A DNA stretch of 54,459 nt from CAZODA01 sp964578485. Its GTDB lineage: Bacteria > Bacteroidota > Bacteroidia > Bacteroidales > Marinilabiliaceae. The position numbers and the translations under genes were made by a program. The notes under the pieces are model-generated. The model was not told the origin of the DNA, made no database searches, and saw only the letters and a program-made list of their open reading frames with translations. Shown in pieces: positions 17,170-24,999 of this stretch. The stretch spans positions 1 to 54,459 of the forward strand of contig CAZODA010000021.1 of the NCBI GenBank assembly GCA_964578485.1. The letters run 5' to 3'. Numbering within the stretch: the first letter of the stretch is position 1; each line of letters begins with the position of its first letter.

Positions 17170-17799
17170 TTACCAATGCCAAACAAGATAATAATTGTTT
17201 GTTATCACATAATAAAGCAGATTGGTGCCCTTAAGGCCTTCCATACTAGTTTTGGCTTTAAGTATTCCCTCCTTTGCTAATTTAAAAGGAGAAACTTCAA
17301 GATGCTTTTTGAAATTTAGCCCCGGTGTATCATGTGTTTTAAAGAGTGTTTCTTTGGCACACCATAACAACAAATTATATTTGTCTGCTTCGCCAACGGG
17401 TATATAAGCGGCTTCGCTTTCAGAAATAAACTTCTCTGCTATTTTACTTACTCTTGGCGATGGATATTCAATATCGATACCACATTTTTTTTGTGAAGAA
17501 ACTATAACAGCTGCATAGCCTTTGGTGTGGGAAATGCTCAAATGAACCTCTGAGGAATTAAGCTCGGGAGAGCCATTTTCCTGATATTGTACGCAGGGGC
17601 TGTTTCCCGATAATTTTTGAATTAGTATCCGGGAAGCCAGCCATTCAAGGCGTTTCTCTTCATGGTTTATCCGGTTTAGGGCGGTGGTCATATTTTTGGT
17701 AAACCTGAGCATGCTAAGCAGTTCTTCTTCTGTTTCTTCAATTTTCCATACTGCAAGTTCTGCTGAGCTTGTATTTTCGAGATTAAAAATAAGTGACAT
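17170..17799 (-). CDS. Sfp-type 4'-phosphopantetheinyl transferase
   Basis: A 209-residue PPTase. The family motifs are in order: ISHTKGYAAV (about residues 92-101), CGIDIEYP (about 111-118, Asp and Glu bind Mg2+), and WCAKETLFK (about 147-155). It moves the phosphopantetheine arm of CoA onto a conserved Ser of acyl, aryl or peptidyl carrier proteins. No carrier protein or synthase is nearby, so the target may be the housekeeping ACP. It sits 29 bases after gldD and about 40 before the likely GGGPS start. Confidence 0.9.
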   Translation of the reverse strand: MSLIFNLENTSSAELAVWKIEETEEELLSMLRFTKNMTTALNRINHEEKRLEWLASRILIQKLSGNSPCVQYQENGSPELNSSEVHLSISHTKGYAAVIVSSQKKCGIDIEYPSPRVSKIAEKFISESEAAYIPVGEADKYNLLLWCAKETLFKTHDTPGLNFKKHLEVSPFKLAKEGILKAKTSMEGLKGTNLLYYVITNNYYLVWHW

Positions 17800-17828
17800 T
17801 TTAATTTAAATTTGATAAATTGTCCGAA

Positions 17829-18410
17829 TCAATCTTTCCAATGTAAAGATGTCATCAGATGAATTATATCTTCTGTTATGAAAGAGATCACCGGATTTAG
17901 TGAATCTCTGTTGGGACGGGTATTGAAATAAAGTGAGCCGCGTACAAAATGTTTTACACTATCAGTAATTAGGAATTGTACCGGGGAAGCTGCATCCCCT
18001 TTTATTTCAAACAAAATACCATAAGCATTGTCATTTTCATTTAAAAATAGTGTTTCTTCTATAGCATCGGCTTTAACTACATGATTATATGCTAAACGAA
18101 TATTATCTTCCAAAAGTTCATAGAGATTGTTTTCAACTTTTTTATAACTAAGATGTACACGTGCATCAAAGGGAATAAAATAAAGATTGATCCAATCCGG
18201 TTCTGCAATCGGCGAGATATCAGTTTCTATTGTGCTATATATAGGGAGTTCGAATCCGTAGGGCTTTAGGCTGTCGAAGAAGTGATACTCTTTTTCGGGC
18301 ATATCTATCCTGAAATAAGCAAGGGGCTTGGGACTTCCTTGGTATTTGCAGGAGAAAAGACTTATTATAATTATTAAAGTCAACAATATTTTGACTATTC
18401 TCTTAATCAT
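17829..18410 (-). CDS. gldD: Gliding motility lipoprotein GldD
   Basis: A 193-residue lipoprotein with a signal peptide and a lipobox ending at Cys21 (SLFSC). The family segments are clear: AYFRIDMPEKEY just after the Cys, FELPIYS, WINLYFIPFDARVHLSYK, and the C-terminal EDIIHLMTSLHWKD. GldD is one of the Bacteroidota proteins required for gliding in Flavobacterium and linked to the T9SS/motility machinery; its biochemical role is unknown. It follows gldE by 10 bases, the usual order. Two T9SS-domain proteins elsewhere in this window fit with a working secretion system. Confidence 0.93.
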   Translation of the reverse strand: MIKRIVKILLTLIIIISLFSCKYQGSPKPLAYFRIDMPEKEYHFFDSLKPYGFELPIYSTIETDISPIAEPDWINLYFIPFDARVHLSYKKVENNLYELLEDNIRLAYNHVVKADAIEETLFLNENDNAYGILFEIKGDAASPVQFLITDSVKHFVRGSLYFNTRPNRDSLNPVISFITEDIIHLMTSLHWKD

Positions 18411-18420
18411 TTTTCTAAGC

Positions 18421-19737
18421 TTAGAATTGTGATATTTTTATTTTTTTGATATGCCTGCGGTCAACCGATAAAACTGTAAATTTATAATTTGCAAATTCTA
18501 TTATTTCATGTTTTTCCGGTATGTCTCCTTTTATTTCAAGCAATAATCCGGCTACTGTATCCACTTCAGCTGATATTTCCTCAAAAGGCTCTTCAGGGAT
18601 TCCTGTTATTTTATAAAAATCTCTCAGCAGCGTTTTACCGTCGAAAATATAACTTCCATCGTTTAAAGTTGTATAATTAATGTCTTCTTCATCCATCTCA
18701 TCAATTATGTCACCAACTATTTCTTCTAATATATCTTCAAGAGTTACGATGCCCGAAGTTCCTCCATATTCATCAACAACAACTGCCATATGGATTTTGT
18801 GTGCTTTAAATTCTTGAAGCAAGTCATTGATACGCTTAGTGTCGGGTACATAATATGCTTCACGAATAAGGTCCTGCCACTTAAAGCTGTCTCCTTTTTC
18901 AAGATGAGGCAAAAGATCTTTGACGTACAATATCCCTTTAACCTCATCAGGACTTTTATCATAAACAGGTATCCTTGAATATCCCGATTCAATAATAACA
19001 TCAATTACTCGAGAAAATTTATTCTCAATATCAAGATCCACAACATCAACCCGTGAAGTCATAATTTCATCGACATTTAAAGTGCCAAAAGAGGCAATTC
19101 CCCTAAGTATTTCTTTTCCTTCTGTTATTTCGTCATCACTTAATTCGAGTGCCTGAGAAATATCATTCATAGAGAAGCCTTTTTCTTTTTTTGTCAGTTG
19201 TTTATTAATCGCATTTGATGAATAAATAATTAATCTGCTTAAAGGTTTTGTGAGTATCAACAAAATATTAAGTGGTCCTGCCATTAATAAAGCAACTTTT
19301 TGTGCATAAAGCCTGGCATATATTTTAGGTAGAATTTCGGAAAAAAGAAGGATTACAGCAATTATAACTGCAATTTTCAAAACAAATTCGACAATATAAT
19401 GAGACGGAAAAACCCTTATTTGTTCTGTAAGAAAATAAAATAAGGTGATAGCGGCAATTTTTATAAAAATGTTGCTTATCAGTATTGTTGCCATCAATGA
19501 CTCTTTATCTTCAAGATGTTTTGATACCAAGTGACCTGCTTTCTTTTTGTTTTCGTGGAGTGATAATATGTCAGATGGCTTTAAGGAAAGATATGCCGCT
19601 TCTGCTCCGGCAATTAAGCCTGAACAAAATAACAACAACATAGCTATTATCAATATAATTACACTTTCAGATAATATAGTCTGAAAATGCAAGAAATACA
19701 GGAAAGAGTGAATATTAATGATTAATTCAGTTTCCAA
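18421..19737 (-). CDS. gldE: Gliding motility-associated protein GldE (CNNM/CorC-type membrane protein)
   Basis: A 438-residue protein. The N-terminal half (about 1-200) is a DUF21/CNNM membrane domain with four hydrophobic segments (for example VIILIIAMLLLFCSGLIAG). A pair of CBS domains follows (about 215-335, IMTSRVDVVDLD, GILYVKDLLPHL and VVDEYGGTSGIVTLEDILEEIVGDI), then a CorC_HlyC domain (about 350-435). Relatives are divalent-cation transport-related proteins. The position directly before gldD gives the GldE name. Expected in the inner membrane. It follows ssb by 31 bases. Confidence 0.92.
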   Translation of the reverse strand: METELIINIHSFLYFLHFQTILSESVIILIIAMLLLFCSGLIAGAEAAYLSLKPSDILSLHENKKKAGHLVSKHLEDKESLMATILISNIFIKIAAITLFYFLTEQIRVFPSHYIVEFVLKIAVIIAVILLFSEILPKIYARLYAQKVALLMAGPLNILLILTKPLSRLIIYSSNAINKQLTKKEKGFSMNDISQALELSDDEITEGKEILRGIASFGTLNVDEIMTSRVDVVDLDIENKFSRVIDVIIESGYSRIPVYDKSPDEVKGILYVKDLLPHLEKGDSFKWQDLIREAYYVPDTKRINDLLQEFKAHKIHMAVVVDEYGGTSGIVTLEDILEEIVGDIIDEMDEEDINYTTLNDGSYIFDGKTLLRDFYKITGIPEEPFEEISAEVDTVAGLLLEIKGDIPEKHEIIEFANYKFTVLSVDRRHIKKIKISQF

Positions 19738-19768
19738 CTATTATTTTTATTTATTAATCCCGCATAAA

Positions 19769-20263
19769 TTAAAATGGCAGGTCGTCTTCAACGCCCGGCT
19801 CCCCATCAACAAACGGATCATCTTTTACCTGTTGATCATTTCCGGTGCTTTGCCGGTTTGATTGGCTGCTTGTTGTTTGATTTGTATAGGAAGCCTGACT
19901 AGGGCTTGATTGTTGACTCTGCTCTCTATCACTTCTTTTGCCAAGTAAATTTATAGTATCAGCAAAAATTTCAGTGATATATTTTTTTACACCATTGGCA
20001 TCATCATACGATCGGGTGCGTATTCTTCCTTCCACGTATAGCTGTGTGCCTTTTTTAATATAGTTTTCAGCTAATTTGGCGAGTCCACGCCATGCTACAA
20101 TATTATGCCATTCAGTACGGTCGGGAATTTCTTGTCCGTCTCTGGTTTTAAAACCACGTTCAGTAGTTGCCAAAGGGAAATTAGCAACAGCTTGATCATT
20201 GTCAAAATAACGAACATCAGGGTCTTTACCTACATTACCAATTAATATTGCCTTGTTTACCAT
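19769..20263 (-). CDS. ssb: Single-stranded DNA-binding protein
   Basis: A 164-residue SSB. Residues 1-105 form the OB fold (MVNKAILIGNVGKDPDVRY, TEWHNIVAWRGLAKLAENYIKKG, LYVEGRIRTRSY). A Gln/Ser-rich linker of about 40 residues follows, then the acidic tip VEDDLPF that binds partner repair and replication proteins. It is the first gene of the leftward ssb-gldE-gldD-PPTase-GGGPS block, so a DNA replication gene and gliding genes probably share a promoter in the 285-base divergent region before HU. Confidence 0.95.
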   Translation of the reverse strand: MVNKAILIGNVGKDPDVRYFDNDQAVANFPLATTERGFKTRDGQEIPDRTEWHNIVAWRGLAKLAENYIKKGTQLYVEGRIRTRSYDDANGVKKYITEIFADTINLLGKRSDREQSQQSSPSQASYTNQTTSSQSNRQSTGNDQQVKDDPFVDGEPGVEDDLPF

Positions 20264-20481
20264 GTTATTATATTATTAAAGTTAGGATAATAGTTAACAG
20301 TGCTAAATTACGAAACTATCATAATCAAATCAAATTATAAGCCCTGGATTTTGGAAAAGCATATTTAAAAACATCTGTATTTTACAATTTAATTGATGCT
20401 AGATTACCATGTTTAAACTGGTCATTTTTAAAAAATTATCCAAAAAACCGGTATTTAGTTTTTTTTTTAGCTAAAAGGATT

Positions 20482-20489
20482 TATATTTG
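20482..20489 (+). promoter_or_regulatory. Candidate -7 box of the HU-mS38-like transcript
   Basis: TATATTTG is an exact TAnnTTTG match 59 bases before the HU ATG. The expected -33 region is a T-run without a clear TTG. Confidence 0.5.
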
Positions 20490-20548
20490 CAATCTAAAAA
20501 TCAAAGAAATAATCTCTAATTAACTGATAATTAAATAATTTTAAAACA

Positions 20549-20833
20549 ATGACAAAGGCTGACATCGTAAACGAAATTTCAAAAAACACTGGAATTGAGA
20601 AGGTTGCCGTTCAGAAGACTATTGAAGCCTTCATGGAAACCGTTAAAGGTAGCTTGGTAAAAGGTGAAAATGTTTATCTTAGAGGATTTGGAAGTTTTAT
20701 CATTAAGAAGCGTGCTCAAAAAACGGCTCGAAATATTTCCAAAAACACGACAATTATTATTCCGGAGCACTATATTCCTTTCTTTAAACCTTCAAAGAGT
20801 TTTGTAACCGACGTGAAAAATAATGTTAAGTAG
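20549..20833 (+). CDS. HU-family nucleoid DNA-binding protein
   Basis: A 94-residue HU/IHF-type protein: N-terminal helices (TKADIVNEISKNTGIEKVAVQ), the dimer beta sheet (VYLRGFGSFIIKKRAQKTARN) and the flexible DNA-binding arm, where the usual RNPRTG is replaced by RNISKNTTIIIPEHY. It lacks the long C-terminal Lys/Pro tail of some Bacteroidota HUs. It bends and compacts DNA as a dimer. It starts a conserved three-gene block with a tiny ribosomal-type protein and RNase G. Confidence 0.92.
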   Translation: MTKADIVNEISKNTGIEKVAVQKTIEAFMETVKGSLVKGENVYLRGFGSFIIKKRAQKTARNISKNTTIIIPEHYIPFFKPSKSFVTDVKNNVK

Positions 20834-20865
20834 TATTCAATACTTAAATAATAAAATATAGCATT

Positions 20866-20958
20866 ATGCCGAGTGGTAAAAAAAGGAAAAGACATAAAAT
20901 GTCCACGCATAAGAGGAAAAAAAGGCTAAGGAAAAACAGACATAAAAAGAGGAAATAG
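20866..20958 (+). CDS. 30-residue basic protein, AURKAIP1/COX24 (mS38/bS22-like) family
   Basis: Easily missed because of its length. The ATG at 20866 opens a 30-codon frame beginning MPSGKKRKRHKM, composed almost wholly of Lys, Arg and His, and ending RHKKRK before TAG. This pattern is that of the AURKAIP1/COX24 domain family (DUF1713), which includes mitochondrial ribosomal protein mS38 and the mycobacterial ribosomal protein bS22. By analogy it probably sits on the 30S subunit. It lies 32 bases after HU and directly before a strong terminator, so it is cotranscribed with HU. Confidence 0.85.
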   Translation: MPSGKKRKRHKMSTHKRKKRLRKNRHKKRK

Positions 20959-20975
20959 TCTTTTTTAAATAATAT

Positions 20976-21009
20976 AAAGAACAAACAGGAAGATGTCTGT
21001 TTGTTCTTT
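20976..21009 (+). terminator. Strong intrinsic terminator after the HU/mS38-like genes
   Basis: AAAGAACAAACAG (20976-20988) pairs perfectly over 13 bp with CTGTTTGTTCTTT (20997-21009), with an 8-base loop and a T-rich 3' side. It separates the HU transcript from rng. Confidence 0.88.
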
Positions 21010-21063
21010 TATTTTATATATATCACGATCTTTGAAATTTTATTTAATTAATTTAATTGTATA

Positions 21064-22614
21064 GTGAGTGCAGAACTATTTGTTGATGTAACTCCAAATG
21101 AACTTACTATTGCTTTACTTGAAAATCGTAAACTTGCAGAGTTACGAAAAGAGCAGAGTAATATTAAGTTTGCCGTTGGCGACATTTTCTTGGGCAGAGT
21201 AAAAAAAATCATGCCCGGATTAAATGCAGCATTTGTTGAAGTAGGTTATGAAAAGGATGCTTTTCTTCATTATCTGGATCTTGGGCCTCAGTTTCGTACC
21301 CTTCAAAAATATGTCAATCAGGCAAAAAACAAAAAAGGAGTTGTTGCTTTGCACAAACTTAAGCCGGAAGTAGATATTAATAAACACGGTACTATTTCTG
21401 AAGTGTTAAAATCAGGCCAGGAGGTATTGGTTCAGATAGCTAAAGAGCCTATATCAACGAAAGGACCTAGGTTAACTTCCGAAATTTCAATTGCCGGCCG
21501 AAATCTTATTTTAATCCCTTTCTCTGACAGGGTTTCGGTTAGCCAGAAAATACAAGGTCTCGAGGAGCGAAATCGTTTAAAGCGTTTACTCCAAAGTATT
21601 AAGCCAAAGAATTATGGTATTATAATACGGACTGTTGCTGAAAATAAAAGAGTTGCAGAGCTTGATAAAGAATTGCGTACTCTTGTAAAACGATGGGAGG
21701 AATCCATATTAAAGCTTCGTGAGAAGAAATCTCCTGCATTAATAATAGGTGAAATAGAAAGAACTACAGCATTTCTTAGGGATTTATTTAATCCTTCTTT
21801 CCATTCAATATATGTTAACAATCAGGATGTTTACCGTGAAATGCGTGATTATGTGGGCTTGATAGCTCCGGGGCGCGAAAAAATTGTTAAACTGCATAAT
21901 GGCAATGTTTCATTATTTGATCAGTTTGGAATTGAAAAACAGATCAAAGCATCTTTTGGGAAAACTGTTTCTTTTAAAAGGGGAGCTTATTTAATAATTG
22001 AACATACTGAAGCTTTACATGCCATTGATGTAAATAGTGGTAACAGGTCTAAAGCTGCCGATAATCAGGAAAGTAATGCCCTTGATGTAAATCTTGCTGC
22101 TGCTGATGAAATTGCTCGTCAGCTTCGTTTAAGAGACATGGGTGGTATTATTGTAGTTGACTTTATAGATATGCAGGAAAATGAAAACCGGCAAAAAGTG
22201 TTTGAAAGGATGAAAGAAGCTATGGCTTCTGATCGCACTAAGCATAATATTTTGCCCTTGAGCAAATTTGGTTTAATGCAAATTACTCGTCAACGTGTAA
22301 GACCTGAAATGCATATTGACACCACAGAGAAATGTCCTTCTTGCCTTGGAAGTGGTACTATTTGCCCTTCAATAATCTTTGATAAAAAAATTGAAAACAG
22401 TATCCGGCTGGCTGTGCAACAACATAAATTAAAGAAATTGACCTTGTGGGTACATCCCTATCTGTATGCATACCTGAGTAAAGGTTTATTCTCTTTCCGA
22501 TTAAAATGGAAAATGAAATATGGATTGGGTTTAAAAGTGTTACCCTCCGATTCTCTTGCTTTTTTAGAATATAAGATAACAGATAAACATAATAAAAAAG
22601 TCGGTCTTAGCTAA
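21064..22614 (+). CDS. rng: Ribonuclease G/E family endoribonuclease
   Basis: A 516-residue RNase G with a GTG start at 21064, giving MSAELFVDVTPNELTIAL as in the family. An S1 domain (about 35-130, GDIFLGRVKKIMPGLNAAFVEVG) binds RNA. The catalytic core has AIDVNSGNR and GGIIVVDFIDM, whose Asp residues coordinate the Mg2+. CPSCLGSG supplies the zinc-link cysteines for dimer contact. The long C-terminal scaffold of RNase E is absent. It matures rRNA and starts mRNA decay. GATCTTTG at 21027-21034 is a one-mismatch -7 box just after the upstream terminator, so it may have its own promoter. Its last codons overlap a bidirectional terminator. Confidence 0.94.
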   Translation: MSAELFVDVTPNELTIALLENRKLAELRKEQSNIKFAVGDIFLGRVKKIMPGLNAAFVEVGYEKDAFLHYLDLGPQFRTLQKYVNQAKNKKGVVALHKLKPEVDINKHGTISEVLKSGQEVLVQIAKEPISTKGPRLTSEISIAGRNLILIPFSDRVSVSQKIQGLEERNRLKRLLQSIKPKNYGIIIRTVAENKRVAELDKELRTLVKRWEESILKLREKKSPALIIGEIERTTAFLRDLFNPSFHSIYVNNQDVYREMRDYVGLIAPGREKIVKLHNGNVSLFDQFGIEKQIKASFGKTVSFKRGAYLIIEHTEALHAIDVNSGNRSKAADNQESNALDVNLAAADEIARQLRLRDMGGIIVVDFIDMQENENRQKVFERMKEAMASDRTKHNILPLSKFGLMQITRQRVRPEMHIDTTEKCPSCLGSGTICPSIIFDKKIENSIRLAVQQHKLKKLTLWVHPYLYAYLSKGLFSFRLKWKMKYGLGLKVLPSDSLAFLEYKITDKHNKKVGLS

Positions 22615-22627
22615 GACCGACTTTTTT
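22594..22627. terminator. Bidirectional terminator between rng and the thioesterase gene
   Basis: A perfect 34-base palindrome, 17 bp per arm, centred between 22610 and 22611: GTCGGTCTTAGC and its complement flanked by six A and six T. Both strands give a stem followed by a U-tract. It overlaps the last codons of both convergent genes. Confidence 0.9.
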
Positions 22628-23354
22628 ATTTATAAGAAATCTTACATAGGATACCACTTATTTTATTTTTGTGTGCTATTTTAATATATAAATTATTTTT
22701 TTCTTCTTCGTTCATATATAATAGTGCCTTGTCGTTTTTTCTAAATTCTCCTGCATACTTTAAGGACAGGGAAGTAATTTTAATATTGCCGTAGCCCTTG
22801 TCATGTATCATATCTAATATCCATTCAAGGTATTTTACATTATTCACATGATTGTTTATATCCAGATCACTGTATCTGACTTTTCTTTCTTCTATTAACA
22901 GCATATCTTTCGGCATTTTAATTTTTTCAGTAGAAAAATTTAAATTAAAGCCACTTGGTGTAAAAGGGAGGTTTTCCACTCGCTTGTCGGGTCTTACCGG
23001 TCTCTTTGTTAATGTGTTAACCATTAGCCATTGTGAGCTTGCCTTTGCTATTATTTTGTCCTTTGTTTGCGCCAGGAATTCTCTTGAGGTAAAAAATCCG
23101 TTAAAATCTACGGGCATTGTTTCTATGCTAAATGCCTCATCGAATTCAGGTAAATCGTTTAGTTTTATTGTTATGGCAGAAAGTACCCAAAAGACATTTT
23201 CTTTTTTCAGTTGGTGATAACCCACTTTTAAATTTGTTGCATGCTCATGTGCTGCTTGTTGAAAATTTCTAATTAATGCCGGAATACTTAATAAGCCTTC
23301 CCATGATAGATCAAATGAACTTGTTTTAGTTTGTAGTTTTTGTATGTGTTTCAT
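22626..23354 (-). CDS. Acyl-ACP thioesterase (FatA/FatB-like)
   Basis: A 242-residue double hotdog protein of the acyl-ACP thioesterase family (PF01643). The N-terminal hotdog has LSIPALIRNFQQAAHEHATN and WVLSAITIKL. The second contains RYSDLDINNHVNNVKYLEW, where the Asn/His pair is the catalytic set known in plant and bacterial members. It releases free fatty acids from acyl carrier protein in the cytoplasm. It is encoded 66 bases after the HD-domain gene on the same strand and ends in the palindromic terminator shared with rng. Confidence 0.9.
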   Translation of the reverse strand: MKHIQKLQTKTSSFDLSWEGLLSIPALIRNFQQAAHEHATNLKVGYHQLKKENVFWVLSAITIKLNDLPEFDEAFSIETMPVDFNGFFTSREFLAQTKDKIIAKASSQWLMVNTLTKRPVRPDKRVENLPFTPSGFNLNFSTEKIKMPKDMLLIEERKVRYSDLDINNHVNNVKYLEWILDMIHDKGYGNIKITSLSLKYAGEFRKNDKALLYMNEEEKNNLYIKIAHKNKISGILCKISYK

Positions 23355-23420
23355 TATAGGAGGTTTTCAGACAATTTATTTTGCTGTCTTTTTTTATTTA
23401 CGGCTTTTTTTTAAAACAGT

Positions 23421-23957
23421 TTAAAGAAATAATTCGCATAAGATGTTGAATCTTTCGAGTTGTGCTTGCCCATATTTTGCCATATCTTTTCTTATCTTTT
23501 TTAATGATTTTTCTTTTGTTGGTTCTCCACTTTTTGAATAAAATTTATCGGCAAAACAAATTATTTTTTCTTCAATTGATTTAGGCAGCATATCGCGGTG
23601 GGGCAGAGGGAGATTTTGTTGAATAATTTCTTCTTTCGAGAGTCCTGCTCCTGTATGCCGTTCCGATATCAGCGCTAATTCATGGAGTCCTTCCGATTCA
23701 AGTATTTCTCTTCCCAGAACTCCGTGGCAAATATAAGGATGCAAGCCATAGCAGAATATCTTTGGAGCATTGGTTTTTATTATACCAATATCATGAAGCA
23801 TAGATCCCAATTTTATTGTTTCAACATCAGCATTAAGTTCAGGATGTGCCTGTACTATTGAAAGTGCTTTGTCACATACCATCCTGCTATGGGTTAACAG
23901 AATATTGCGTGCTTTTTCATTTTCATTATAATATTTGTCGAAAATTAATGAGATCAT
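23421..23957 (-). CDS. HD-domain phosphohydrolase
   Basis: I choose the ATG at 23957 (178 residues, MISLIFDKYYNENEKARN). The longer frame from 24011 adds a hydrophobic stretch not typical of the family and overlaps a TAnnTTTG box at 23963-23970 on this strand. HD metal-binding residues: His in LLTHSRMV, HD in GSMLHDIGII, His in YGLHPYICHG, and a downstream Asp in CFADKFYS. HD proteins hydrolyse phosphate esters, often nucleotides; the substrate here is unknown. It precedes the thioesterase gene and probably shares its transcript. Confidence 0.82.
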   Translation of the reverse strand: MISLIFDKYYNENEKARNILLTHSRMVCDKALSIVQAHPELNADVETIKLGSMLHDIGIIKTNAPKIFCYGLHPYICHGVLGREILESEGLHELALISERHTGAGLSKEEIIQQNLPLPHRDMLPKSIEEKIICFADKFYSKSGEPTKEKSLKKIRKDMAKYGQAQLERFNILCELFL

Positions 23958-24068
23958 AAAAACAAAAATAATCAATATTGCATTAATTGTACCTTGTTTT
24001 GAAGTATTCATAAAATGATTTTTGTATTTTCACATTTTTAAAAAATTAAATTAATCCTATAATTAAAT

Positions 24069-24998
24069 ATGCCATTTTTAGAAGCCCGGAATATTGTTAA
24101 GCAATTTGCAGGTCACCTTGCCTTGGATAATGCAAGTATTGAAGTTCCTTCCCAAACTATTTTTGGCCTTTTAGGTCCTAACGGTGCGGGTAAAACAACC
24201 TTAATCCGGATCATTAATCAAATTACCGGTCCAGATAGTGGTGAGATCTATTTTAAAGGTAAAAAGCTGAAAAGTGAAGATGTTTCACGTATTGGTTATA
24301 TGCCTGAAGAGCGTGGTTTATATAAGAAGATGAAAGTTGGAGAGCAAGCACTGTATCTAGCTCAGCTTAAAGGTCTAAGTCGTAATGATGCTTTAAAGAA
24401 ACTTAAAATCTGGTTTGAGAAATTTGAAATTCAGGATTGGTGGGACAAAAAGATTGAAGAGTTATCGAAGGGTATGCAGCAAAAAGTACAGTTTATTGTC
24501 ACTGTACTGCATAAACCCGAACTACTTATTTTTGATGAGCCATTCAGTGGTTTTGACCCTATCAATACCAATCTTTTGAAAGAAGAGATCCTTAATTTAA
24601 AAAGGGAAGGCGCTACCATAATTTTTTCCACCCATAATATGGCATCAGTTGAAGAGCTTTGTGATAATATCACTTTAATAAATGATGGTAAATCCATATT
24701 GTCCGGTGAGGTTCATGATATACGTTATCGTTATCGTGAAAATTTAGTGTATCTCGAATTTTCCGGTGATCGCGGGATAATTAAAGCATTTATCAATCAA
24801 AGCTATGAAGCTTTTGACACAAAATCTTTAAATGGCTTCGACGCTCTTATGGTAAAATTACCTGAAGGCGACAATTTGAATGACTTATTAAAGCTTGTGA
24901 TGGGTAAATGTGTAATTCATTCATGTCATGAGGTTTTACCGGGAATGAACGAAGTTTTTATCAAAGTAGTAAATCAAACAAAAAATAATCCTTCCTAA
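24069..24998 (+). CDS. ABC transporter ATP-binding protein (NatA-like)
   Basis: A 309-residue ABC ATPase: Walker A GPNGAGKTT (about 36-44), signature LSKGMQQK (usually LSGGQ-type; the KGM variant is common in NatA/Ccm-like exporters), Walker B LLIFDEPFSGFDP, and the H-loop STHN. Residues after about 220 form the extra domain seen in this subgroup. It powers the ABC-2 permease encoded one base downstream. Such pairs export ions, antibiotics or lipids; no substrate can be read. Confidence 0.92.
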   Translation: MPFLEARNIVKQFAGHLALDNASIEVPSQTIFGLLGPNGAGKTTLIRIINQITGPDSGEIYFKGKKLKSEDVSRIGYMPEERGLYKKMKVGEQALYLAQLKGLSRNDALKKLKIWFEKFEIQDWWDKKIEELSKGMQQKVQFIVTVLHKPELLIFDEPFSGFDPINTNLLKEEILNLKREGATIIFSTHNMASVEELCDNITLINDGKSILSGEVHDIRYRYRENLVYLEFSGDRGIIKAFINQSYEAFDTKSLNGFDALMVKLPEGDNLNDLLKLVMGKCVIHSCHEVLPGMNEVFIKVVNQTKNNPS

Positions 24999-24999
24999 G

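Noticed and set aside
18245..18262. GTTCGAATCC-like string resembling a tRNA T-loop
   Set aside because: It lies inside the gldD coding sequence and no acceptor or anticodon stem can be drawn around it.
23958..24011. N-terminal hydrophobic extension of the HD protein as a membrane anchor
   Set aside because: The stretch contains a TAnnTTTG promoter box and is absent from the usual family start; the ATG at 23957 is preferred.
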